This document shows positions 1 to 7,385 of a DNA stretch of 38,418 bases, piece by piece. A program made the translations under genes and the position numbers. Source of the DNA: UBA7937 sp034419095. Lineage in GTDB: Bacteria; Chloroflexota; Anaerolineae; UBA7937. The notes beneath the pieces were generated by a model that was not told the DNA's origin, ran no database searches, and saw only the letters and a program-made list of their open reading frames with translations. Position 1 is the stretch's first letter; each line of letters begins with the position of its first letter. The stretch is taken from NCBI GenBank assembly GCA_034419095.1, contig DAOULQ010000154.1, positions 1 through 38,418 of the forward strand. Direction: 5' to 3'.

Positions 1-1041
1 CCGCTGCCTTCCGCCCAAGAAACTAACTACACCGACGTTGACGTAGAATTGCCCGAAGGCATGGTGGTTCAGGAAATTCGAGTGCCTCTCTGGGAAGCCC
101 GCCTGCCCCTGGAAAAATTGGCCAAGAAGGGCTTGATCACCCTGGCCACCAAGTTGGTAGTGCGAGAGTTCATCCAACAGAATGGTATCGACGTCCTTTT
201 GCTCTACAACTTCCCCCAATACGTCTTGGCTCAAGGTATCCCTTGCCTCACCGTCTTCGATATGGCTGACGATTTGATCGCCATGTTCGATCACGAGGCA
301 GGGCGAGCCGGAAGGCTTATCTTCCACCGCATAGCACAGGCATTCCATGATCGCTTGGTGCAGAGTAGCAGCCTGGTAACGACGCCTTCGGTTCTCTTGG
401 CTGAGAGGTTGGACGGCCGTGCAGTGGTATTGCCTAACGGCTCTGATTGGGAGGCTGTTCAAGAGGCCGATGGCCGGCGAATTCGAGAGCAGTATAGGAC
501 ACCCATCGTCGGCTTCCTGGGAGCGTTCGAATACTTCGTGGATTTCGATCTCGTCCTCGCGGCTGCTGAGGTGCTAAAAGATGTCACTTTCCTGTTGGTG
601 GGAACAGGTCGTCTCTGGAGAACAGCAAAGGCACAGGTGGAGGCAAGATCCCTTACGAACGTGGTCTTGCCTGGCCCTGTCGCCTATCGGACAGGACTGG
701 ACTACATCGCGGCTATGGACATCTGCCTCATCCCCTTCAAGGGGTCACCTGTGTCAGATGGAGCTTGTCCCTTGAAGCTATTCGAATACGCCGCCCTGAA
801 GAAACCCATCATCAGCACCTCACGCACAGAGATCAGGAGGCTTGGCAAAGAGTTCGTGATCTTCGCTGATACGCCATCGGAACTTGTCGCCACCCTTAGG
901 AGAATCACCAACCGCCCCCATAGCGTGCAGGATCTGGTCCTTCGGGGCCACGAACTGGTACAAAGCCGGTATCGATGGGACATCATCTCGGATCGATTCC
1001 TCCAGCTTATCCAGGCAGCGCAGAGTTCGAATTCAACCTGA
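1..1041 (+). CDS. Glycosyltransferase, GT4-like GT-B fold (5' end outside window)
   Basis: Probably transfers a sugar from a nucleotide donor to a growing surface glycan in the cytoplasm. The C-terminal half is typical of GT-B retaining enzymes: a first linker strand ending LPNGSDWE, then TPIVGFLGAFEYFVDFDL, TFLLVGTGRLW, and the donor-site region CPLKLFEYAALKKPIISTS, which holds the usual E-x7-like acidic segment. The reading frame stays open to base 1, so the gene begins upstream; the TTG at 49 and the ATG at 61 are internal codons, not convincing starts. At least 346 residues are visible, and part of the N-terminal Rossmann domain is missing. It lies just upstream of an initiating sugar transferase, with a gap of about 23 bases. 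Donor and acceptor cannot be read from the sequence. Confidence 0.8.
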   Translation, partial: PLPSAQETNYTDVDVELPEGMVVQEIRVPLWEARLPLEKLAKKGLITLATKLVVREFIQQNGIDVLLLYNFPQYVLAQGIPCLTVFDMADDLIAMFDHEAGRAGRLIFHRIAQAFHDRLVQSSSLVTTPSVLLAERLDGRAVVLPNGSDWEAVQEADGRRIREQYRTPIVGFLGAFEYFVDFDLVLAAAEVLKDVTFLLVGTGRLWRTAKAQVEARSLTNVVLPGPVAYRTGLDYIAAMDICLIPFKGSPVSDGACPLKLFEYAALKKPIISTSRTEIRRLGKEFVIFADTPSELVATLRRITNRPHSVQDLVLRGHELVQSRYRWDIISDRFLQLIQAAQSSNST

Positions 1042-1064
1042 GAGAATACCAGAGAGATATTGAT

Positions 1065-2477
1065 ATGCGATCTTTGAGGCTACCCCTTCAGATTTCGGAA
1101 AGAAAGACCCTCCTCGTAGTCGTAGACCTGTTGCTGGTCAACAGTGCCGTTCTCGTTGCCTTGGGGGTATGGGCGTTACGGGATCCCTTGCGATCTTTCT
1201 CCCGGGAATTTGTCCTCTCTCAAGCCCACTGGTTCCTGATTCTGACGGCTATCTGGTCCCTTGCGGCCTTTCTCAACGATTTCTACAACCTAGGGATCGC
1301 CGACAACCGTCGATCCAGCGGAGTCGCTCTTCTTCGGGTCATTCTCCTGGAGCTCTTGGCCTACCTCATCATCTACTTCTTCTTCCCTCCCCAATCCTTG
1401 CCCCGCGGTATTGTCCTATACCATGGAGCTGTCTCTTTCGCCCTGGTAGCAGTGTGGAGAGGGGTCTATGTCTTCCTCCTTAGCCGCGCACCCTTTCAAA
1501 GTCGCGCCATCGTGGCCGGGGCAGGCTGGGCTGGCCGCACCATCGTCCGCGCCATTCGGGAGAACGTGAATTCTCCCTATTGGCTGCTCGGTTACATCGA
1601 CGATGACCCTGCCAAACAAGGTCAGATCATCGAAGGGCTGCCCATCGTTGGGACTCATCACGATCTAGTATCCCTGGTGAAAGAGAATGATATCTCGGAG
1701 GTGATCCTGGCCATCACCCACGAGATGCATGGTGAGCTCATCCAGGCCATCATGGATTGCCAGGAGCAAGGGATACGCATTACCCCCATGCACCACCTTT
1801 ATGAAGAGATCACCAGCCGAATAGCGGTGGAGCACATTGGGGAACAGTGGTCCCTCATCCTGCCCATGGAACACGCTGGGACGGGCACCTTCCTACCACC
1901 TCTGAAGCGAGCCATGGATCTGTTTATCGCCGGCATCGGCCTTCTGATCCTTGCCCCCCTCTTCCCCTTCCTAGCCCTGGCCATCTACCTCGATTCCCCG
2001 GGACCTATCTTCTACAGCCAGGAACGGGTGGGCCAGGGTGGCCGAGTGTTCCGGGTCTTCAAGTTCCGCTCTATGATCCCCAACGCCGAGGAGGACAATG
2101 GAGCCGTCTGGGCCGAGGAGAACGATCCGCGGGTCACCCGGGTAGGCTGGTTCCTGCGCCGCGCCATGATCGACGAGCTGCCCCAGTTCATCAACGTGCT
2201 AAGGGGCGAGATGAGTATCGTGGGGCCTCGCCCCGAGCGCCCCATCTTCGCCGATCAACTGGCAGAGAAGATCCCCTTCTACCGCGCCCGCCACGGCGTG
2301 AAGCCAGGGATGGCCGGCTGGGCACTGATCAACTACGGCTACTCTAGCTCCGTGCGGGATGCCCTGATCAGACTCCAGTACGACCTCTACTACATCAAGC
2401 ACCAGTCCATCTGGCTTGATATACTGGTCCTGCTGAGAACGCTGGCGGCGATGGTGACCCTAAAGGGGAGGGGATGA
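1065..2477 (+). CDS. Polyprenyl glycosylphosphotransferase (large WbaP/EpsL-like initiating enzyme)
   Basis: Inner-membrane enzyme that transfers a sugar 1-phosphate from a nucleotide sugar to undecaprenyl phosphate, the first step of glycan assembly. The N-terminal 145 residues carry about four membrane segments. A Rossmann-like domain follows (VAGAGWAGRTIVRAI, about residues 150-164). From about residue 281 comes the catalytic bacterial sugar-transferase domain: KRAMDLFIAG re-entrant helix, YSQERVGQGGRVFRVFKFRSM, the Asp-Glu dyad in IDELPQ (D370-E371) and SIVGPRPERP. An in-frame ATG at 975 would overlap the previous gene by 67 bases and add a non-hydrophobic tail; the ATG at 1065, behind an AGAGAG stretch, is the better start and gives 470 residues. 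A second, short enzyme of this superfamily lies at 31033. Confidence 0.9.
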   Translation: MRSLRLPLQISERKTLLVVVDLLLVNSAVLVALGVWALRDPLRSFSREFVLSQAHWFLILTAIWSLAAFLNDFYNLGIADNRRSSGVALLRVILLELLAYLIIYFFFPPQSLPRGIVLYHGAVSFALVAVWRGVYVFLLSRAPFQSRAIVAGAGWAGRTIVRAIRENVNSPYWLLGYIDDDPAKQGQIIEGLPIVGTHHDLVSLVKENDISEVILAITHEMHGELIQAIMDCQEQGIRITPMHHLYEEITSRIAVEHIGEQWSLILPMEHAGTGTFLPPLKRAMDLFIAGIGLLILAPLFPFLALAIYLDSPGPIFYSQERVGQGGRVFRVFKFRSMIPNAEEDNGAVWAEENDPRVTRVGWFLRRAMIDELPQFINVLRGEMSIVGPRPERPIFADQLAEKIPFYRARHGVKPGMAGWALINYGYSSSVRDALIRLQYDLYYIKHQSIWLDILVLLRTLAAMVTLKGRG

Positions 2478-2525
2478 GAGCAAGAGAGGAATTTTGACGA
2501 TTCACGACCTACAAAGGTGAGGAGA

Positions 2526-3251
2526 ATGGGCAGTCAGCTGCAAATCCTTGGACTCATCCCGGCGAGAGGGGGGTCGAAATCGGTTGTACGGAAGAATATT
2601 AAGCTCCTGGCCGGTGAACCGCTGATCGCGTACACGATACGGAAGGCCCTCAAATCCCGTTACATCACACGGCTGGTGGTCAGTACCGACGATGAAGAAA
2701 TCGCCGAAATGGCGCGCAAGTATGGAGCCGAAGTGCCATTCTTGCGACCAGCAGAGTTGGCTCTAGATCATGTAGCCGACTTACCGGTGTTCCGGCATTG
2801 TCTGCACTGGTTACAGGAACATGAAGAGTATTGCCCAGATATCGTCGTGCATCTACGACCCACAGCTCCACTACGTACCGTCATTCATATTGATCGAGGA
2901 ATAGAATCGCTCCTCGAGTCACCGGAAGCCGATTCTGTGCGGTCGGTGTGTCTTGCAGGCCAGCACCCTTTGAAAATGTGGGGCATCAAGGCAGGATACC
3001 TGATCCCTTTCATTCCAGAGCACGTGAGTGGTATCAAGGAGGCATACAACATGCCACGGCAGAAACTCCCGGCCGCGTATATTCAAAATGGCTCAGTAGA
3101 TGTGGTGAGGACAGAGGTTATCCTCCGGAAGAACTCAATGACAGGGGATGTGATCAAAGCCCTTGTCATGGACGAGGAGGAGTCGGTGAATATCGATAGT
3201 CCGTTGGATTGGGAGTTGGCCGAGATCTTGATGAAAGCTCGGCTGAAATAG
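2526..3251 (+). CDS. neuA: CMP-nonulosonate cytidylyltransferase (NeuA family)
   Basis: Couples CTP to the anomeric carbon of a 2-keto-3-deoxy sugar acid (sialic, legionaminic, KDN or similar) to give the CMP-sugar donor. The signature IPARGGSKSVVRKN spans residues 11-24, close to the family pattern IPARGGSKxxxxKN that binds the nucleotide. Further family features are VVSTDDEEIAEMARKYGAEV, HLRPTAPLR, YIQNGSVDVVR and the C-terminal VNIDSPLDWELAE, whose acidic residues match the metal site. Length (241 aa) is normal. A GTG nine bases upstream is possible, but the ATG at 2526 follows AAAGGTGAGG at good spacing. A NeuB-family synthase lies 2.2 kb downstream in the same transcription unit. The exact nine-carbon sugar cannot be told from sequence. 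Confidence 0.88.
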   Translation: MGSQLQILGLIPARGGSKSVVRKNIKLLAGEPLIAYTIRKALKSRYITRLVVSTDDEEIAEMARKYGAEVPFLRPAELALDHVADLPVFRHCLHWLQEHEEYCPDIVVHLRPTAPLRTVIHIDRGIESLLESPEADSVRSVCLAGQHPLKMWGIKAGYLIPFIPEHVSGIKEAYNMPRQKLPAAYIQNGSVDVVRTEVILRKNSMTGDVIKALVMDEEESVNIDSPLDWELAEILMKARLK

Positions 3252-3328
3252 CAACAGGTGGTCACAGTTTATCTAGTTCCTGATTACCCTGGAGATGTAC
3301 CCTAAAAGCCAACATTGAGGAGAGAATC

Positions 3329-4432
3329 ATGTATCGAGTGAAGATCTATGGAGCAGGATCCGTCGGCAATCATCTGGCACATGCTGCTCGCAGCCTGGGT
3401 TGGGATGTGACCGTTTGTGACATAAGCGATGCAGCGTTGGCTAGAATGAAAAATGACATCTATCCCGCACGATATGGTGAATGGGATGAGGCCATACGGT
3501 TGTTCAATAACAGTGCAGCGCCGATTGGGGGATTTGACATGATTCTCATTGGGACTCCGCCTGAGAGCCACCTGCCACTGGCTATGCAGGCGCTCCGTGA
3601 AAGTCCCAAAGCCATTCTGATAGAAAAACCTCTTTGTCCTCCATCCTTGGATGGGGCACAGGAAGTGTGTGAAACAGCCCGGACGTCAACGACGAAAATT
3701 TTTGTCGGCTATAATCATGTAGTAGGGAAAGCCACTCAAAAGGTTGAAGAGTTAATCAAGGGTGGTGTCATTGGCGAGATCAAGACTCTCGACGTGGAGT
3801 TTCGCGAACATTGGGGCGGAATTTTTGCAGCTCACTGGTGGTTGGGTGGACCAGAAGATAGTTATCTGGGCTATTCCGCGAGAGGCGGAGGCGCTAGTGG
3901 GGAGCACTCCCATGCAGCAAATCTGTGGCAGCATTTTGCCCACGTGGCGGGAGCAGGTCGGGTGGTTGAGGTGAATGCAATGTTAACGTTTGTAAGGGAG
4001 GGCAAGGCTACTTATGACCATTTGTGCTTCCTAGACCTAAAAACCGAAAGCGGATTAGTGGGTCGAGTTGTACAAGACGTCGTGACCATCCCACATCGCA
4101 AGCGAGCAAAGATTCAGGGGACAGAAGGCGCCATCGATTGGGTCTACGGCTACAGCCCGGAGGGCGATGCTGTGTTAATCTCACGCCCTGGAAGTCCCGA
4201 TGAGATCTTCCCCATAAAAAGAAAACGTCCAGAAGATTTCATTCAAGAACTGAAGCATTTGCGAGATCAACTTGCGGGAGCCGATTCTGTCTCTGGCATC
4301 AGTCTGGAGCGAGGGTTGGATACCATGCTGGTAATAGCTGGTGCACGTCTCTCAGAGAGGGAAAAATGCCGAGTGCAGATCGATTTTGATAAAGGATACA
4401 CTTTAGAGGCACTGCGCCTATGCCGTTCCTAA
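3329..4432 (+). CDS. Gfo/Idh/MocA-family NAD(P)-dependent oxidoreductase
   Basis: Predicted cytoplasmic sugar dehydrogenase or reductase. The N-terminal Rossmann domain has the dinucleotide loop YGAGSVGNH (residues 7-15) and DMILIGTPPESH; the conserved EKP motif is at 99-101. The C-terminal alpha/beta domain contains GGVIGEIKTLDVEFREHWGG and GGGASGEHSHAANLW, whose His fills the place of the family's usual catalytic His region. Length (367 aa) is normal. GAGGAGAG just before the ATG is a strong ribosome site. Its position between the CMP-sugar synthetase and the NeuB-family synthase suggests that it oxidises or reduces a precursor of the ulosonic acid. Such enzymes occur in legionaminic and pseudaminic acid clusters, but the substrate here is unknown. 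Confidence 0.85.
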   Translation: MYRVKIYGAGSVGNHLAHAARSLGWDVTVCDISDAALARMKNDIYPARYGEWDEAIRLFNNSAAPIGGFDMILIGTPPESHLPLAMQALRESPKAILIEKPLCPPSLDGAQEVCETARTSTTKIFVGYNHVVGKATQKVEELIKGGVIGEIKTLDVEFREHWGGIFAAHWWLGGPEDSYLGYSARGGGASGEHSHAANLWQHFAHVAGAGRVVEVNAMLTFVREGKATYDHLCFLDLKTESGLVGRVVQDVVTIPHRKRAKIQGTEGAIDWVYGYSPEGDAVLISRPGSPDEIFPIKRKRPEDFIQELKHLRDQLAGADSVSGISLERGLDTMLVIAGARLSEREKCRVQIDFDKGYTLEALRLCRS

Positions 4433-4501
4433 ATGAGTGAAGGACCGGAGAAAACAAAACTGGGCATTGGCCACATATAGTCAAAGGGAGAAATATCTAC
4501 A

Positions 4502-5470
4502 ATGTATATCGAGATTTCACCATCCCTTCGCCTGCGCCCTAAACATCTACTTCTGATGATGTATCGCTATCTCTCAGGTGTCTATCAACTTGGCGATCTC
4601 TCCGCGCTCAACTACGTGAAGGGGTTCCTTGATGGACAGGCATCCCAGTTTGAAGTGAAACGCATATTGACCGTCTGTGGTCATGGGATCGGTGAACCAG
4701 AGAGGTGGTTATCCGAACGCATGGTGGGTTGTCAGATCGACACGGTTAGCTTCCGCTTGCTTGACACCCAACTCTTCCACTTCTTACGCGCAGCCCGGAG
4801 ACGAGACATAGAGAAAGTGTTCTCGAAGTTTAGAAAGATAGTGGCCCCCTATAAGGTGATCTCAGAATTAGTTTCGGATCCCGGCCTGATTCCCTACTGG
4901 TGTGAGCAAGCAGAAAAGATGACAGGGCTATACCAGCAGGGTCGTGTCACCGTTTTTGGCGATTATCCGCTACGCATCCCAGAAACAAACAGCTATGACC
5001 TAATCTATGTCAGCCATGGGGCACGCTACTTCTCCGTTGAAGCGGCCATGAAACTGCGGCAACGCCTATCCCAGCAGGGCTGGCTGGCCATCCTGACACC
5101 GACTGAAGAGAGTTGTTCCGATGACAGGTCACGCACTGATGGGCGTTTTGTGTACTCGGCACCTGTGCGGGAAGCCAAGGCGCTGTTCCGGAAGCTACTC
5201 AAAGACAGAGGCTACATATTGACACCAGCACATATGCGGTATCATGGTCTCAGCGCACTAACTAGCCGGCGCGAGCGGATTCGTTTCAACGTGCTTGCGT
5301 CGGCTGTGGCGGTTCTGATAGGTGAATTGATTCTCAGTTCACTATCCGAACATATCTCAGAGCGCGCTCGTTTAGAAGCCCTTAACGAAACTGCAAGCAG
5401 GTTCACTGATTTGAGCGCATCGGTGAATGAGGAGCTGGATCTCTACCTGATGGGAAAGGAGGAATCATGA
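4502..5470 (+). CDS. Protein of unknown function with methyltransferase-like Rossmann pattern
   Basis: I do not recognise a named family. The 322-residue protein has a short helical N-terminus, then RILTVCGHGIGEPERW (residues 54-69), shaped like SAM-binding motif I, and later SYDLIYVSHGARYF (164-177) followed by LRQRLSQQGWLAILTP, shaped like motifs II and III of class I methyltransferases. The usual acidic residue ending strand 2 is not clear, so it may not bind SAM. The C-terminal 80 residues are helical, with a hydrophobic stretch (VLASAVAVLIGELILSSL), possibly a buried helix or dimer interface. Its stop overlaps the start of the NeuB-family gene in an ATGA, so the two are probably made together. 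An accessory role in ulosonate synthesis or modification is inference from position only. Confidence 0.6.
   Translation: MYIEISPSLRLRPKHLLLMMYRYLSGVYQLGDLSALNYVKGFLDGQASQFEVKRILTVCGHGIGEPERWLSERMVGCQIDTVSFRLLDTQLFHFLRAARRRDIEKVFSKFRKIVAPYKVISELVSDPGLIPYWCEQAEKMTGLYQQGRVTVFGDYPLRIPETNSYDLIYVSHGARYFSVEAAMKLRQRLSQQGWLAILTPTEESCSDDRSRTDGRFVYSAPVREAKALFRKLLKDRGYILTPAHMRYHGLSALTSRRERIRFNVLASAVAVLIGELILSSLSEHISERARLEALNETASRFTDLSASVNEELDLYLMGKEES
5455..5462 (+). promoter_or_regulatory. Strong ribosome binding site of the NeuB-family gene
   Basis: AAAGGAGG lies four bases before the ATG at 5467, inside the last codons of the upstream gene. The stop and start overlap as ATGA, so translational coupling is likely. 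Two adjacent ATG codons (5467 and 5470) could both serve. Confidence 0.7.
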
Positions 5471-7029
5471 TGGCTACAGCCCATGCGCGTCCTGAGCAAC
5501 CCTTTAGGTTTGGCACTCACCGTGATTTGCTGTTCTGCCTGGACTTGGCCAATAACCATCAGGGCAGCGTCGAGCATGGGGTTAATATCATCACCAAATT
5601 GGCTGGGATTGCTGAACGCACCAAGGCGCGCCTTATGCTCAAGCTGCAATTTCGCGATCTCGAGTCGTTCCTGCACCCTGCTGATAAGGCAGCCATTTCT
5701 GGTGGCGGCGAAACCCTCAGCCAGTACGCCAGGCGATTCTGGGAGACCAGGTTGACGAGGGAGCAGTTCAGTGAGCTTGCCACATGTGCACGGACGCATG
5801 GCCTGGGAATCTACTCTACGCCCTTTGATGAGGCCTCAGTCGATCTGTGTGTTGAGTTTGGGTTTGATGTAATCAAGGTTGCGAGCTGCTCGGCTTACGA
5901 CTGGCCGCTGCTGCATAAGATCGCATCCACGGGCCTGCCGGTTATCCTCTCACTTGGTGGCATGTCGCTGAACGAGACAGATGACGTGGTAGATTTCTTT
6001 GGAACGACTGACAACCCGCTGGCTTTGATGCATTGTGTTGCCACCTATCCGACAGACCCAGCTGATCTCCAGCTTGATTACATCCGGCAACTCAAAGAGC
6101 GCTATCCTCACCTGACGATAGGCTACTCGGGCCATGAGGCACCGAAAGATATGGATGTGGTAGAGTTGGCCGTGGCCAAAGGGGCCGAAATCCTGGAGCG
6201 TCACGTTGGTCTGGCCACCGACAAAATCAAGTTGAATGCGTACAGCTTGTCCCCGGACGATGTTGAGAAGTGGATCCAGGCAGCCCAGCGGGCGACAGCT
6301 GCCTGTGCCAATGGTCTTCCTCGGCGGCCGGTGGCAGGGGAAAGAGAGTCGCTGCTCTCCCTGAAGCGGGGCATCTATGCCAGACGAACGATTCCTGCGG
6401 GCAAGACGATCACAGCAGAAGATGTTTTCCTGGCTATGCCCTGCCTAGAAGGGCAATTCCATGCCGGCAAGTACTACGAGGTGGTAGATTCTTTCACCCC
6501 CATGCAACCGATCTACGCAAATATGCCAATCGGGTTGGATTTGCCTCAGAAGTCATCTAAACCTCTCCTCTTGTCCAGCATCGCCGCACGTGTCAAAACA
6601 ATGCTGGATGAGGCAAAGATCACGCTCGACGAGGATGTCGAGGTAGAGCTCTCGCATCAGTACGGATTTGACCGGTTTTTCGAGGCCGGGGCTGTCATCA
6701 TTGATGTGGTCAATCGAGACTACTGCAAGAAATTGATTGTCCAGTTTCCCGGCCAAAATCATCCCTCTCACCGTCACATCGAGAAAGAGGAAACCTTCCA
6801 GGTACTGAGCGGGTCGCTAGACCTCGTGCTCGATGACAAGAAGTATCGGTTGGAGGCCGGACAAAAACAGCTTGTGGAGCGAGGGGTGTTACACAGCTTT
6901 TCCACGCAAACAGGCGTGATATTCGAGGAGGTTTCCACTACCCACATCAAAGATGACTCTGAGTACGAGGATAGTTCGATCCCCAGCGATCCCACTCAAC
7001 GCAAGACGAAGATCGTGCTGCCCCTATGA
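5467..7029 (+). CDS. neuB: NeuB-family nonulosonic acid synthase fused to SAF and C-terminal cupin domains
   Basis: Condenses phosphoenolpyruvate with an aldose to give a 2-keto-3-deoxy sugar acid. The TIM-barrel synthase domain (about 18-285) shows LANNHQG (28-34), MLKLQF (57-62), STPFDEASVD, VATYPTDPADLQLD, and both metal-binding His positions in GYSGHE (H223) and ERHVGL (H246). A SAF (antifreeze-like) domain follows (about 300-355, KRGIYARRTIPAGKTITAEDV). The third part (about 395-495) is a cupin: FPGQNHPSHRHIEKEETF with H435, H437 and E441 or E442, then H476. Typical NeuB stops after the SAF domain near 350 residues, so the 520-residue length reflects a real fusion. In the first strand, Asp replaces the usual Glu of the AEIGxNH motif. 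Substrate unknown; overlaps both neighbours by four bases. Confidence 0.88.
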   Translation: MMATAHARPEQPFRFGTHRDLLFCLDLANNHQGSVEHGVNIITKLAGIAERTKARLMLKLQFRDLESFLHPADKAAISGGGETLSQYARRFWETRLTREQFSELATCARTHGLGIYSTPFDEASVDLCVEFGFDVIKVASCSAYDWPLLHKIASTGLPVILSLGGMSLNETDDVVDFFGTTDNPLALMHCVATYPTDPADLQLDYIRQLKERYPHLTIGYSGHEAPKDMDVVELAVAKGAEILERHVGLATDKIKLNAYSLSPDDVEKWIQAAQRATAACANGLPRRPVAGERESLLSLKRGIYARRTIPAGKTITAEDVFLAMPCLEGQFHAGKYYEVVDSFTPMQPIYANMPIGLDLPQKSSKPLLLSSIAARVKTMLDEAKITLDEDVEVELSHQYGFDRFFEAGAVIIDVVNRDYCKKLIVQFPGQNHPSHRHIEKEETFQVLSGSLDLVLDDKKYRLEAGQKQLVERGVLHSFSTQTGVIFEEVSTTHIKDDSEYEDSSIPSDPTQRKTKIVLPL

Positions 7030-7349
7030 CAGAGCTTGAGTCTCGAACGCTATGCATAGATCTCGATAGCACGCTCTGTATCAGTTCTGGCGATTACGCA
7101 AAGGCAGAACCGTTTCCTGGTGCACAAGAGGCGTTACAGCACCTACGTAAGGCTGGCTGGGTCATCGTCCTGTACACAGCAAGGCATTTCAACCACTGGC
7201 AGGTCACCGTGGACTGGCTGAGCCGACATGGGTTCGTTTACGATCAAATCGTCTTTGGAAAGCCGCCTGCCCGACACTACATTGACGACAGGGCCATCCC
7301 GTTTGAAGGTGACTGGGAGCGATTGTGCCAAAGATTGGTGGATGTTTGA
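7026..7349 (+). CDS. Small HAD-superfamily phosphatase, EcbF/BcbF capsule-biosynthesis type
   Basis: A minimal 107-residue HAD protein. All four HAD motifs are present: nucleophile and acid in CIDLDSTLC (D12, D14), motif II Thr in LYTAR (T51), Lys in FGKP (K79) and metal Asp pair in YIDDRA (D87, D88). The layout, with P-x2-G near 30, then LRKAGWVIVLYTAR, WLSRHGFVYDQIVFGKP and YIDDRAIPF, matches the capsule phosphatases named EcbF/BcbF. There is no cap domain, so it may act on large or exposed substrates. It starts inside the stop of the NeuB-family gene (ATGA), which suggests that it dephosphorylates the NeuB product or its precursor; that link is inference. It lacks the Cys/His zinc cluster of GmhB, so a heptose-bisphosphatase role is less likely. 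Confidence 0.8.
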   Translation: MTELESRTLCIDLDSTLCISSGDYAKAEPFPGAQEALQHLRKAGWVIVLYTARHFNHWQVTVDWLSRHGFVYDQIVFGKPPARHYIDDRAIPFEGDWERLCQRLVDV

Positions 7350-7385
7350 GAATGGTGTCTGACTCTCAAGCACCTGACCTGCCCA

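Noticed and set aside
49..63. TTG at 49 or ATG at 61 as the start of the first gene
   Set aside because: The frame stays open to base 1 and the N-terminal Rossmann domain would be incomplete, so the gene is cut by the window edge.
702..986. Minus-strand frames of 60-190 codons throughout the window
   Set aside because: Each lies opposite a plus-strand gene with clear family motifs, has no recognisable domain and no ribosome site; they mirror the codon bias of the real genes.
7026..7349. HAD protein as GmhB, the missing heptose bisphosphatase
   Set aside because: It lacks the Cys/His zinc cluster and is about 70 residues shorter; the fit to EcbF/BcbF is better, and it is coupled to the NeuB-family gene.
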